Of a stretch of 64,000 nt of DNA, positions 10,883-21,345 are shown one piece after another. The notes beneath the pieces are model-generated. The model saw only the letters and a list, made by a program, of their open reading frames with translations, was not told the origin of the DNA and did not search any database. A program made the position numbers and the translations under genes. Numbering within the stretch: the stretch's first letter is position 1; every line of letters begins with the position of its first letter. Source of the stretch: Anniella stebbinsi (Eukaryota; Chordata; Lepidosauria; Squamata; Anniellidae); assembly GCA_029215795.1 (NCBI GenBank), contig JARDYH010000001.1, positions 296,242,654-296,306,653 of the forward strand, in the 5' to 3' direction.

Positions 10883-11338
10883 TGCAATGCACTTTACGTG
10901 GGGCTGCCTTTGAAGGTGGTTCGGAAGCTGCAGCTTGTGCAAAATGCAGCGGCCAGATTGATAACCGGAACCAGAAGGTTCGAGCATATAAGACCTACTC
11001 TGGCCCGCTTGCATTGGCTGCCTGTATGTTTCCGAGCCCGATTCAAGGTGCTGGTTTTAACCTATAAAGCCTTACACGGCTTGGGACCACAATACCTGAT
11101 GGAACGCCTTTCCCGACATGAACCTACCCAAACACTACATTCAACATCTAAGGCCCTCCTCCGAGTGCCTCCTCCGAGGGAAGCTCAGAGGTCGGCAACA
11201 AGAGAGAGGGCCTTCTCTGTGGTGGCCCCCCAATTGTGGAATGACCTCCTTGACAAGGCCCGCCTGGTGCCAACATTGTTATCTTTTCGGCACCAGGTTA
11301 AGACTTTCCTCTTCTCTCAGGCATTCGGCAATATCTAA

Positions 11339-11535
11339 GGAGCCTGGGTTTGTTTTGTTTGTTTGTTTGTAGCTTTTTGAAGTGTTGTAGTGGTTTTAAA
11401 TGTACAGATTGTGTGTATGTTTTTGCTGTTTTAATTTTTGTATATTGTTTTTAATTGTTTTTAATCTTATGTAAACTGCCCAGAGAGCTTCGGCTATGGG
11501 GCGGTATACAAATGTAATAAATAAATAAATAAAAC
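11339..11535 (+). mobile_element. 3' untranslated end of L2 copy A
   Basis: After the stop codon come gtttgt-rich sequence, ttaatcttatgtaaactgcc, cagagagcttcggctatggg, gcggtatacaaatgtaataa and an (ATAA)n tail. The same end closes copy B at 34370-34445. Confidence 0.85.
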
Positions 11536-11695
11536 CAGTTTCCTGTGGGAAACCCGCAAGCAGGACATGAGCGCAACAGCACCCTCCCATCCATGTTCCC
11601 CAGAAACTGGTATACATAGGCATACTGACTCTGATCCTGGAGGTAGCATAAAGCCATCAGGAGTAGTAGCCATCTATAGCCTTCCTCCCCAACAA
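11536..11695 (-). mobile_element. CR1-like LINE 3' end, second part
   Basis: Continues the copy begun at 9574: aaacccgcaagcaggacatg, agcaccctcccatccatg, ttccccagaaactgg, and gatcctggaggtagcataa. In the sense copy at 45380-45480 these blocks appear in the opposite order and strand. Confidence 0.75.
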
Positions 11696-11767
11696 CCTAC
11701 AATTCTGGGTTGTTTAGCTCAGGAGAGTGGGCATGTGGTCGCCAGCACACTCACTCACTCATGACTA

Positions 11768-11949
11768 AGGCCTAATCCACAGCAAGCAGGATATAGCACT
11801 ATGAAAGCAGCATGAAAGCAGGAGCCACACTACTGCTTTATAGCAGAAATGAAGTGCACTGACAACTGCTGAGGCCCATTGACACATACCATATAATGCT
11901 TTCCTACTGCTTTCACAGTGCTATACCCTGCTTGGTGTAGATCTGGCCC
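11768..11949. mobile_element. D-family MITE
   Basis: The inverted ends aggcctaatccacagcaagc and gcttggtgtagatctggccc enclose blocks for gcaggatatagcac and ccacactactgctttatagc. Related copies lie at 23092, 48157, 49313 and 58876. Confidence 0.65.
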
Positions 11950-13234
11950 ATCAAACCCTGGATTTAAACAAATGCTGGATAGCCATGACATGCAAACCAG
12001 ACTCATGGCTTAGCATTATGTGCAAACCAGGATACTGTATAGTACAACATATCCCATGTCCTGACATAACTGCACTTCATGATTCCCCATCCCTGTGCCA
12101 CATCATTGGCTACCACTTTTGTTGAGCGTACAGTCAGTGGCAGCCTGGGTTTGCCTCTTTGTAATTTGTGAAATGACCTGCATAAAAAAGATGCCTAAGT
12201 AAACCACCTCTTTTCTATAAACCCAATTGGCTTAAGGAGAAAAATAAATTAAAAGAAAGTTTATATATCCAATATGTGAAACTCAAACTATTCAGTTGTT
12301 CATTTTCAATTGACTTCGAAGACATGCTTTACATTTTAACATCACTTAAACACTTGAAGTTTTGATGTTTTACACTGTAAGAATCCCACAAACTGTGTGC
12401 TTCTCTTTCATCTAAACAGAGGTTATGAACTTCGTCTCTAAACGAATTCTTTCAATATTTGGTTTCAAAAACCAGTAGCATCAGTCTGGTGTGAAAACCA
12501 GTGCGAAAACTTTTCATACTGTAATTAATAAATATTGCAACAATAACAAAAGAAAGACTGGCTGTTCTCTGCTATTTAGCTCATAGTGGGGTGTTTTTTT
12601 ACCAAATAAGGCAATAGAGCTTTGCTCTGCTTATAATACAGACATGAAATATGATGTTTCAAATAGATAGAGAACACACATTTCATCTTTTCTTGCCCAT
12701 TTCCAAGGTTCTCCCCCTAACATTTAAAAGTCTGGCTATATTCCTGGACAGATTTATAGAGATTCCATTTTCTTCTTCTTTGCTATAAAAACGCTTTAAT
12801 AAAGGTCCAAGGGAAAGAACAAAATATCAACTCAATAATAATTTGTTCTGGTCACTGACAAAAAAAACTGGAACTCATTAAAAAGTCGCAAAGTACAAAA
12901 AATACATAGGGGAAAAAATGTGCGCCAAGGATCTCTAACGCATTAGGGTTCCTGTAGATCAGAGAGGTTTTGTATGGGGAGAAAAAAGACACAGCCTTAT
13001 TTGGCCTCGTATTATGAGGTCCAGATTGTCATCATCCAAGTTTTATGAAACTCATGAACCCTGGGATCCGACAAGACTTGCATCAAGGAGCTGGGAATGG
13101 GGCTTATAAAAGTCCAAATGGATATCACTAGCTGTGTGGGCTGCCTTGCATGAGCTTGACTCCAGCCTACGTGGGGCAATTTTGGCATCCAAACCCCCAT
13201 TGGGGTGAGGGGTATTTGCAAGAAGTCCTCTTTT
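11950..13234. other. Repeat-poor stretch, no gene seen
   Basis: AT-rich sequence with no transposon signature I recognise and no convincing exon. Confidence 0.45.
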
Positions 13235-13237
13235 TCA

Positions 13238-13592
13238 GGGTGCCTCTACAAGAGGCATTTAAAGCTCTTTCAAGGCGCATTAAAAAAATTACCTCTACAA
13301 GAACGGAGCGCAAATCGGGCATAGAGGTGCGTTATCTCCCCGATTATGCGCATTATCGAATGCGTGTTAAATCGCGAGTTTTATTTTGCTCCATCCGTTA
13401 AAGCGCATTTTGACTGTGTGAATAAGCGCTTATGTGCATTAACTACTTGTAAAGCGCATTTTGGACATCTGTTAATGCGCTTCGCTGCCTCTCACCGCCT
13501 CTCATGCAGAGGGATTAGACGTAAATGCGCTTCTGCGATTATGCGCATAATCACCTAACCAGGCGCAAAAGCGAATCCTTGTAGAGGGGACC
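13238..13592. mobile_element. G-family GCGC-rich MITE
   Basis: A 355-bp element with 13-bp imperfect inverted ends, gggtgcctctaca and tgtagaggggacc. The direct repeat is tca at 13235-13237 and 13593-13595 (tcag if the next base is counted). The interior is dense in short words such as aagcgcatttt, ttaatgcgctt and attatgcgcat. Two other copies of 355 and 357 bp lie at 37975 and 49486. No coding capacity. A 3-4 bp duplication argues against hAT; superfamily unknown. Confidence 0.85.
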
Positions 13593-13961
13593 TCAGTCAT
13601 TAGACCCTCTGCTTAGTTGGTCAGCAGCCTGCCCACCCCAACCCTCCACCCCACTCTGCTGGATTTAGTACATGTACATATCCAACTTTCGTTGGGGGCA
13701 TGCTATTAGCTGGGGATCTACAGTATTGCTCTTGGCTCTGAATTGCCCCATTTGGTGGGAACGGTAAATAATAATGAAATAAACTAATCTCTAGAGTAGT
13801 ATGTTATTAGCATTTGCACTGCGTCCACTACCGTGCACTACGGTTGGAGCAAGGCTGGCTCCAGGTTTGAGAGCGCCCGGGGCCGGGAGCTCTCCAATTC
13901 CCTCCCCCACCCCTGATTGGCCTCCCAACTTTCCTCAGCTTGCTTTCCTTCTCCCAACCAT
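13593..13961. other. No recognised feature
   Basis: Nothing that I can name. A frame at 13801-14232 runs from unique sequence into the P fragment below and is not credible. Confidence 0.4.
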
Positions 13962-14047
13962 GCATGCAGCACCTGGTGAAATTCTCTCTTCATCACAACA
14001 TTTAAAGCTGCAGGAGCCCTGTCCTCCTTTCCATATGGTCACCCTAA
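13962..14047. mobile_element. P2-type palindrome, right arm only
   Basis: Carries gcatgcagcacctggtgaaa, ttcatcacaacatttaaagc and ends tttccatatggtcacccta. This is the P2 variant, whose ends are agggtgacc, as at 48367-48676. The left arm is missing. Confidence 0.75.
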
Positions 14048-14302
14048 CCCCAACCTTATGGGCAGCTTTAATTCCTCTGTCAAAAATCTCAATCTATTTC
14101 CAAAAGTTGTGGAAAAGTTTAAGCATAAGCTCCCTCCTTCCAGGCTGCAGATTCCCTGGTTTATCAATCACAACAGGCAGGGGCAAAGGTGGAGTGGTAG
14201 TAGTTAGGATCGATGTTAGGATTAGAAATTAAATTAACTGTCTCTTACATAAAGCTTCTCCACTGTCCCCCAAAAGGGGCAAGCAAGCCTTTGATTGTCA
14301 AT

Positions 14303-14434
14303 TGTACTCCACTCCAGCATCAGCTGCAACTCCCACAGGGGTCACAGAATCATCCTGGTCATCATGGGAGAGGGTGCATGGTATGATGGGAGTTGTAGTC
14401 CAAGACATCTAGAGAGCTTTAGGTCGACGAAGGC
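14303..14434. mobile_element. T-family fold-back MITE
   Basis: Left arm gcaactcccacaggggtc, right arm gatgggagttgtagtccaag followed by acatctagagagc. Divergent copy. Confidence 0.6.
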
Positions 14435-14447
14435 TATGTTAGAATAA

Positions 14448-14620
14448 CAGAAGAAGAGCCCTGCTCCTGCTCAGGCAAGGACCCATCCTGTCCAACCAGA
14501 TGCTTCTAGAAAGCACACAAGCAGAGCATGAAGGCAACAGCCCTGCCCTGCTTTTGTTTAACCTCCCAGAAACTGGTATTCAGTAACTCTGAACATGGAG
14601 GATTCTTTACCTATCATAGC
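14448..14620 (-). mobile_element. CR1-like LINE 3' end
   Basis: Reads agaagagccctgctcctgct, tccaaccagatgcttctaga, aagcacacaagcagagcatg and ctcccagaaactggtattca, the reverse complement of the CR1-like terminal region. Confidence 0.65.
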
Positions 14621-14927
14621 TAATAGACACTGACAGGCATATCACCATGAGGTTGTTTAATCAAAAAAACAATCTAAGTCAATGGCCATCATTATATATC
14701 ATGGCAATAAATTTCTCCAGCTAATTATGTATTATGCAAAAAAGGGGTTTCTTTCATCTGTCATAAATCTACTGCCAGTGCCAACCAATTTCACTAAGTT
14801 CTAATATTATGACAAAGAAAAATGTCCACTTACACTACCCCTCATCCTGTCATCATTTAGAAACTTCTATCTTGCCCCACCTTGGGTCATTTTTATTCTA
14901 AAGCAAAATGCCCCAAACAAATCCCTC

Positions 14928-15225
14928 ACTGCCTTCTCTGTAGTGGCATCCACCATCTGGAAAACCCTCCCTTGTGTAGTTCAGGACGCAGAAAATGTGA
15001 CATCTTTTAAATGCCTCCTGAAAACATACTTGTTCACCCAGGCTTTCCCTGGGCTGTAAGTAAATTATTTGTGCTGCTCCATTTTACTGCTCCTTGAGGT
15101 TTGACTGTAGTTGGAAGTATTTTTGATGCTGTGTTTTCATATGGTGTTTTCATGTGTTTTTAATACTGTATTTTAATATTGTGAACCGCTGAGAGATTTT
15201 ACTATACTCAGGGGTATATAAATAT
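14928..15225 (+). pseudogene. L2-like LINE C-terminus and 3' end
   Basis: One frame reads TAFSVVASTIWKTLP and SFKCLLKTYLFTQAFPGL, then stops at 15057-15059. This is the C-terminal AFSVVAPxxWNxLP...FKxxLKTxLFxQAF block of L2-like reverse transcriptases. The 3' region ends with gtgaaccgctgagagatttt and gggtatataaatatg. All upstream domains are missing. Confidence 0.75.
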
Positions 15226-15382
15226 GCAGCACCTGGTGAAATTCTCTTTTGTATCTGCTCAAGAGGGCAGGGCTCCTGCAGCTTTAACTGTTGTGATACA
15301 AATGACACCTGCTGTAATTCCCTTTTCAATACAACTGTTAAAGATACAGGAGCCATGTCCTCCTTTCCATATGGTCACCCTA
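15226..15382. mobile_element. P2-type palindrome, partial
   Basis: Starts abruptly at atgcagcacctggtgaaat directly after the LINE tail and ends tttccatatggtcacccta. The left arm is truncated and the central spacer is shortened. Confidence 0.75.
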
Positions 15383-15467
15383 ATCAGGGGGCAGAAGTTC
15401 AGGGTCTCCAAAAGCAGCAGGCTGGTTTACTCAATCTGAAGTAAATGAGGCACATTCCCCTCTAAAG

Positions 15468-15592
15468 CAAGGGTGGGTAATTTATGGCCCTCCAGATGTT
15501 TTGGCGGCACCTCCCATAATCCCTCACCATTAGCTATGCTGATGGGATTTGTAGGCCAAAACATCTGAAGAGCCACAATTTGCCCACCCATG
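15468..15592. mobile_element. T-family fold-back MITE
   Basis: Ends caagggtgggtaatttatgg and caatttgcccacccatg. Inner arms are ccctccagatgttttgg and ccaaaacatctgaagagcc. Confidence 0.75.
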
Positions 15593-16154
15593 ATTTACAG
15601 AGAGGTGGTCCGTAAGACCAAAATGACTTAATTGCACTATTGCCTTTGCACAAGATGGGAATGGGAGAGGTACAGGCAGGCTAGCAGCTCTACTTTGACA
15701 CCAAATATTTTATGGAATTCCACATCCTAAAGTGGCTTTCTTTTAATTTTAAAAAGGCATTGGGGCATAATTATACATATTAGTGGTGAGGTGTAGTATG
15801 TCTCTTAGTGCCCTTGTGCAGCACTGACAAGGCATGGGAAGATGATGAGCTACTGGACCTGGTACCAGAGTAGCGCCATGAGTGTGTGCTACCCAGCTCT
15901 AGCTATGTTCTGCCCAGTCAGCACAATGGATCATAGGACTGAACTGCAAATTGTTTAAACAAACAGAGGGTTGGATCATAGGATATAAGCATATAAAAAG
16001 ATTTAAACATTGTGTATCACAGAAACAACACACTATGTCCACATTTAATATCTTGGATTTACAAAGCTCAAGGAAATACTGCTTAAATGATGTATTTGAA
16101 AAGTTACCCAACTCAAGGACAATAAGACTGACCAAGCTGCTTTGGAGATCAGGG
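15593..16154. other. No recognised feature
   Basis: Frames of 78-85 codons overlap on opposite strands at 15899-16208. No homology seen. Confidence 0.4.
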
Positions 16155-16255
16155 TTGAGTAATCTGCTGACCTCCAGATGTTTAAGATATAACTTTAATA
16201 ATCCCTGACCATTGGCAATGCTGTCTGGGCCTTATGGGAGTTGTAGTTAGAAATG
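16155..16255. mobile_element. T-family fold-back MITE, degraded
   Basis: Arms tgacctccagatgtttaaga and tatgggagttgtagttagaa flank ccctgaccattggcaatgct. Ends are decayed. Confidence 0.55.
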
Positions 16256-16791
16256 TGAAGGCCCAGGGAGGTGACAGAAAAATAAGAAGGAAACCCATTT
16301 TCTTCAAAGAAATTTATGCTTTTTTTCTCTTCTGAAAAATTGGGGGGGAGGGAATAACAACTTCTAATAAAATATTTCTTTTAGAATGATGTATAAAATG
16401 TTTTTAAAATTGTATTCATCTTAAAACTACATAATAGGAAAACCTTTATGGGAAGACGAGATTAGAAATTTCTGAAAGTGTTGAAGCTGTAGGGGAGGGG
16501 AGGAATGTTTCCTAGCATTTTAAGATTCCTAGCATATCTATTTCTTCAATGCTTTATAAAAAATATTGACCTAATGTATCTTTTAGTTGTACACATTTAA
16601 AGGTGCTCCAAGTCATGCTCAGTTTCCCAACATGTGACTAGAGTCATCTTATCAGCACGTGTAAAGACAATCTGCGTCCTTGACTGCCTGGGGTTTGTTC
16701 TATAGAGTCCTATGTTTTTGAGGTTGTTCTGGTCAGAAGCAGTAGCAGTCAATGAAAGTAATTCTAAAACTCACATGTGAGACAAACACTA
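16256..16791. other. No recognised feature
   Basis: AT-rich, unique-looking. Nothing supported. Confidence 0.4.
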
Positions 16792-17180
16792 GCCCTCTTC
16801 AGGCATTCTTCTTACCAAAGGAGGCTGGTGGCTCCGATGTCAGTGGGATGGTGAATCCACTCCAGGTTTCAGTCAGAAGCAGTCAGAACTCTAAAAGCGC
16901 TATCCAAAGTGCAAAACTCTTTTAGAATTCTGACTGGTTCTAACTGAAACCCGGAGTGGATTCACCATCCCACTGACATAGGAGCCACCAGCCTCCGTTG
17001 CTCCTTAGCGCACTGAAAGAACATGTAATGAGTGCTCTAACCCCCACCCCCTCTGTCATCACATCTGTTGGCGGCTGCCTGAAAGCAGAGAGCCTCCTCT
17101 ATCCATGGGGGCTCTCCACACAATTAAGGACCCTGATTTTTAGAGGTTTATTCTGGTAAGAAGAATGGCTGAAGAGGGCT
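16792..17180. mobile_element. Outer fold-back element hosting another palindrome
   Basis: The ends agccctcttcaggcattctt (from 16792) and aagaatggctgaagagggct (to 17180) are inverted copies of each other over about 25 bp. A second, complete palindromic element (16816-17000) sits inside, just after the left end. Confidence 0.6.
16816..17000. mobile_element. 185-bp palindromic MITE
   Basis: Long near-perfect inverted repeat with arms of roughly 85 bp. It starts caaaggaggctggtggctcc and ends ggagccaccagcctccgttg; inside, gtgggatggtgaatccactc pairs with gagtggattcaccatcccac. Flanks are only loosely similar, so the duplication is unclear. Confidence 0.85.
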
Positions 17181-17311
17181 ACTGTAGGCTACTCCACCTC
17201 TACCACCACATGTGATGGAGCAATGTATGGATTATCCCAACTATGAATAGCACAGTTTTAATGACGTTCCCAACTAGAACTCACTATTATGTAATGCTGT
17301 CTCAGCTTTAA
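17181..17311. other. No recognised feature
   Basis: Short unique stretch. Confidence 0.3.
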
Positions 17312-17575
17312 CCCAGGAGTGGGCAACTGCCAATGTGTGGGGCTCCACTGAACCCTCAGAACTGCAGAGGGGAGGAATTCTCTGCTGTTGCTGCCAAATC
17401 CACTGCTGACAGAAGTGGCTGTTGCCAAATCCCAGCCCCATTTTGCAGAGGGACAGAATGCTGAGTTTTGGGGGATGGTGGTGACAATGGCGTTGACAGG
17501 GACTGGTTAGGGGCTGCACAAAAGGCCATGGAGAACCACATGAGGCCCACTGGGATGCATGGAATTGACACCAAA
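17312..17575. mobile_element. Possible hAT-type element fragment
   Basis: Starts caggagtgggcaactgcc and ends near atggaattgaca, with ctgctgttgctgccaaatcc and ggctgttgccaaatcc as internal repeats. It shares the terminal style of 7623-7745. Open frames here have no support as genes. Confidence 0.35.
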
Positions 17576-18579
17576 TTTAAGATGTTTCTTAAGGAGAATT
17601 ATTGACAAAAAGGAATAAAATGTCACTCTTCAAATAATATGTCGTGATTGCTTCAAGGTTCTTAAGTAAAATATGATTGGTTACCATTCCTAATAGATGA
17701 GTCTTCTGCAATTAAATAAGATCTCAATGGTTTTTCTTTAGACCAGATATCCCTAGACTCCACCCCAGAAACAAAAACAGGTTTAGGAAGTTCCCAAAAC
17801 ATCTTAATAAACAGGGACTGATGCTGTACATCAGTTTTCCTCTGCCTCCAGCTCTACTTGCTTCTTCAGGCTTCTGGAATGATACAGTTGTTTCAAAGCC
17901 TATTTGCCAAAGCCTCCTCTGGTCAGACATAACATAGGAACCTCAAACTTTGTTTGTTCATAAAATTATCATGTTTGGTATATGAAAATTAAAGTATAGT
18001 TTATTAGGATAACATCCAATTGTGCCACAGTACTTGTGCTAATGATGTTGCACTAACATAAACCAGTGCTTGCTAGGGCAACAAGGAAAAGTGATGATTT
18101 GCTCTCAAAATCTGGTGCCACTAAAATTCAGCAGCTAATCACCACTTTTCCCCATTATCCTAGCAAGCACTCATTACATTGTGCAAGGATTGGTTTATGC
18201 TAATATAACGTCATTAGCAATAGCTCTGCCCATAGATAATAATTACAAATTTACTAACTTAGTTAACTTTTCAGGGTTTAAAATTTTAATGATAAATTTA
18301 TGAGCAAACCAAGTCATATATAACGGATTCCTAAAGTAAAAAAAGGTGAATTTAGATCTGTAAAGAGTGGCCCTTTGATTGCAACTTAGAATGTGAGAAA
18401 TCCATACTGAGATCTCTACTTGAGCACTATAAACACACATTCATTAAGGTATGAGTTTGAATACTGGAACCTCATGGGTAGGATCACTTGCATGGTTTTT
18501 TTCCGACCTAATCATGATTGTGGAATGAGTTATGAAGTCCACTGGGTATTGGAACGCGCTTCTCATTCCGTTGTCATGT
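17576..18579. other. No recognised feature
   Basis: AT-rich. Two short stretches, gcaacaaggaaaagtgatga near 18080 and its near-complement tcaccacttttcccc near 18140, form a weak inverted repeat. No gene seen. Confidence 0.4.
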
Positions 18580-18659
18580 AGATGACATGGTTTAAAAGGA
18601 GACTAGACAAATTCATGAAAGATAAGATTATCAATGACTACTAGTCTTGGAATACCTCT
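18580..18659 (+). mobile_element. CR1-like LINE 3' end, first part (split by R element)
   Basis: Reads ttaaaaggagactagacaaa, ttcatgaaagataagattat, caatgactactagtcttgg. The match with 45330-45400 breaks near 18659 and resumes at 19306. Confidence 0.7.
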
Positions 18660-19305
18660 AGATGGGAACTTTTCCCCGCGGTGGCTTCGGAGGGGCAGCA
18701 AGTGATGTACATGATGCAGCCGCCACTCTGAAGCCATCCAAGGCCAAAACCCCTACACTCTGCTGTAAAAAAAGTCGGGCACTTACCTCGGAGCCTACAC
18801 AACCGATGGCAACAGCTGATTGGTCACCATCAGCTGGAGGGGGGCTAGTTCGGGCGCCATGCATCCCTCTCTTCTTCCCCCTCCGGCTGCCCCATTCCTT
18901 CCCTGTTTTTTATACAAACGGGGGAAGGAACGGGGCAGCCAGAGGAGGAGGAAGAGAGGGATGCATGGCACCCAAACCAGCTCACCTCCCTCTGACCTCC
19001 CTCTGGCTGCCCAGTTTCTCCCAAGTGCGGAGTTGTGGAGTTGCCGCCACCACCGCACCAAGCACCGGGGAGGGGAGAGGAACGAGGCAGCCAGAGGGAT
19101 GTGAGCTGGTTCGCGTCTTTCCCTCCTCCCCCACTGGCTGCCCCATTCCTCTCCCCTCCCCAGTGCTTGGCGCCACTACTGCGTGCGGCAACTCCGCACT
19201 TGCGCTCCTTCCCGTGCAGATGCCAGGAAGAAGTGCAAGTGCGAAGGTCCAAGGCATCCTGGCACCAATGCGGCGCCATCAAGACGGGGCCCTGATGGCT
19301 AGATA
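18660..19305. mobile_element. R-family GC-rich palindromic element
   Basis: About 645 bp, GC-rich, composed of two successive hairpins. At 18868-18966, ccatgcatccctctcttctt pairs with aagagagggatgcatgg and cggctgccccattccttccc with ggaaggaacggggcagcc. At about 19020-19205, caagtgcggagttg pairs with caactccgcacttg. It interrupts a CR1 3' end at tacctc; flanks atacctct and ttacctcc agree in six of eight positions. The long frames seen here (up to 226 codons) are products of the palindromes. Confidence 0.7.
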
Positions 19306-19396
19306 TTACCTCCCATATCAGAGGCCGTATGCTTCTGAATAACGGATGCTGGGCAGGGCAGTATTGTACTTTGATCTTTGGTCTGATCCAAATTAA
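19306..19396 (+). mobile_element. CR1-like LINE 3' end, second part
   Basis: Resumes with tacctcccatatcagaggcc, gtatgcttctgaataacgg and ends tttgatctttggtctgatcc. Confidence 0.7.
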
Positions 19397-19402
19397 GAAA
19401 TT

Positions 19403-19510
19403 AAGAACATAAGAGAGCTATGCTGGATCAGACCAAGGATCTGTCTAGTTCAGCATTCTATCTACAAGTAGGACATGAATGCAATAGCACCCTTCTGTTC
19501 TTGCCTGCTA
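19403..19510 (-). mobile_element. CR1-like LINE 3' end, tail-to-tail with the previous copy
   Basis: Reads ttaagaacataagagagct, atgctggatcagaccaagga, agttcagcattctatctaca and aggacatgaatgcaatagca, the reverse complement of the same LINE end. The two copies face each other with only a few bases between. Confidence 0.7.
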
Positions 19511-19519
19511 CATGACCTT

Positions 19520-19603
19520 TTATGTGGAGGTGCCACGGAGTGACCTTCAGACCGTCTGCATGCAAAACATCTCCTCTACCACTGAGCTATGGCCCCTCCC
19601 CAG
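19520..19603 (-). mobile_element. tRNA-derived SINE (S type) head
   Basis: On the minus strand the head reads gggccatagctcagtggtag and gcatgcagacggtctgaagg (A-box and degraded B-box). The 3' body is missing. Confidence 0.65.
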
Positions 19604-20454
19604 TTACATACCTGAGTAACTGCATATTTTTAAACCCTGGATCAAGCAGAATTTTAAAGCATGATTGGACAGCTTGGGAAAATAAGGTGAAACTACTTTA
19701 CAAATATCAGCATGTGTCACTGACCAATTATGGTTTAAAGTTGTTAAAAAACAACAAAGGCATGCTTCTTTTAGAACTCTGAGCCACACCTTAATTACTT
19801 TTTTAAAAATTCAACTAGTTTTTGTCTTTCATTGCTGGAATAGTCTAGTATCAGAGAGGAGTACTTGGACAGAGCAGACAGTTTCCCGTTTCTGGAAATG
19901 TATTATACTCACTTGTTAACAGGTAAGAGAAGTGTTCCACTGAAATGTCTTCTATGAATACATGTTTTATATATGGTTTTTAAAGATGTTTTCCTAATTT
20001 ATGTGTATATTTTGCCATCAGGAATTTTCAGTTCATATTAGGAGCCACTTAGAATGGTGATGGCTACACAATTTCAATCTGCAAAATCATAATAAATTTA
20101 ATAATAAAACCATACTTGTTCTTTGAAGATTAAACTTCGTGATCTCAGTTGAATGAAGGATATGCAACAGAGCAACATAATATAGATAACAGCTAAACAC
20201 CATGAACTAGAGAGCTCTTGTCTCCTGACAGGAGTTATTGAGTTGGAAGCAGATCCTTTAGACAAATGATTATTTTTCTGTACTATTTTGTTTTAATCCC
20301 GATAGCAAAACAAATTTTGGTTGAATAGAGAATTTAAAAAATGAATGACAGGTTATTGAAGATATGGCAGCTGTTTGGCTAGTGGGAATGACTTATTGTC
20401 TTGAATATCAGGTGTCATAAATTTAAACGTTTTACACGAACACCTTCATCATAG
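19604..20454. other. No recognised feature
   Basis: AT-rich; overlapping short frames only. Confidence 0.4.
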
Positions 20455-20935
20455 CCCATTTAGTGTGCATTCCTCATTTAAAATCTCTTCACTGGCTGCC
20501 AATCAGTTTCCGGGAGAAGTACAAAGTGTTGGTTATTACCTTTAAAGCCCTACATGGTTTGGGTCCAGGTTACCTACGGGATCGTCTTCTCCCAAACAAT
20601 CCACCCCGCACGCTCAGGTCCTCTGGGAAGAATTTACTACAGTCAACAAGAACTAGACTGACAATCGTTACCCAGAGGACCTTCTCTTCTGCCGCTCCCA
20701 GATTGTGGAATGACCTGCCGAAAGAGATTCGCCAGCTCAATAGTCTTCAGGAATTTAAAAGATCTATAAAGACTGATCTCTTCCGGCAGGCCTACCCAGA
20801 TGAATTTTAAAGTGTTTTATTGGTGTTTTATTGGTATTTTAATGATGTATTGGTTTTATGTGCTTTTAATCAGTTTTGTATTTTATGTTTAATGCTGTTC
20901 CCCACCTCGATCCGTTGGGAGAGGCGGGTAATAAA

Positions 20936-20971
<36 letters not shown>

Positions 20972-20972
20972 A
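20455..20972 (+). mobile_element. L2-like LINE, 5'-truncated, with (ATT)n tail
   Basis: C-terminal coding part, then ccccacctcgatccgttggg, agaggcgggtaataaatatt and (ATT)n to 20972. Its 3' end is the same type seen in reverse at 23392 and 54565. Confidence 0.85.
20463..20810 (+). pseudogene. L2-like reverse transcriptase C-terminus
   Basis: 115 codons: LKSLHWLPISFREKYKVLVI, TFKALHGLGPGYL, SSAAPRLWNDLPKEIR, FKRSIKTDLFRQAYPDEF, then a stop. This is the region downstream of the reverse transcriptase fingers and palm in L2-like LINEs. The frame is open to the natural end, but catalytic domains are absent, so the copy is dead. It is a different subfamily from copies A and B (RSSGKNLL versus HSTSKALL). 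Confidence 0.85.
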
Positions 20973-21237
20973 ACTAGATTTATTAAGCAAGAGGCCATTT
21001 ACATTTATGGGGCTATTTGGATTATACCCAAATTATTATAATAGAATTAATGAGCATTATGTCAAACATAGATGTAATTAAATATCAGGGGGCCCTCTTT
21101 TAAATTTAAAAAATTGCTATGGTCTGCAGACTACCATTCCACTCTTCTAAGTTGTGCTGGGCCATCTGGCTGTCTCCCAGCTGAAGATACCATACTTATG
21201 CAAGGTTAAATTTAAACTGAAATAAGGATGTCCATAT

Positions 21238-21345
21238 GCCGGGTGGCCCAAACGTAGGTATACAGTTGTTTAGAATGTTGATGGGTGGAGTCAGAATGAC
21301 AGTTGGGAAGAGTATACTGTATACCTACTTTTGGGCCACTTGGTA
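21238..21345. repeat. Short fold-back element
   Basis: The arms ggtggcccaaacgtaggtat and atacctacttttgggccact are inverted copies over about 25 bp with a loop of about 55 bases. Likely a small MITE. Confidence 0.5.

Larger units (their letters stand above)
9638..11338 (+). pseudogene. L2-like LINE reverse transcriptase, copy A (broken)
   Basis: Reverse transcriptase of a non-LTR retrotransposon. The block from motif A (LLDLSVAFDTINH) through GVPQGSVL to QYADDTQL is present. It is 5'-truncated at the residues FGTETALV. A stop codon (TAG, 10023-10025) follows YADDTQL. A 33-bp tandem duplication (10168-10233) repeats the VQPVLDG segment. The frame is then cut by an L1 insertion (10444-10882) and resumes as GLPLKVVRKLQLVQ... 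through HWLPVCFRARFKVLVLTYKA to the natural C-terminus near 11338. It is very similar to copy B at 32905-34311. The family could also be labelled CR1-like; L2 is my preferred reading from the C-terminal LHWLP...YKALHGLGP block and the tail. Inactive. Confidence 0.85.

Noticed and set aside
18662..19342. 226-codon plus-strand frame
   Set aside because: It lies within the R element hairpins, has opposite-strand counterparts of similar length, and reads into CR1-derived sequence.
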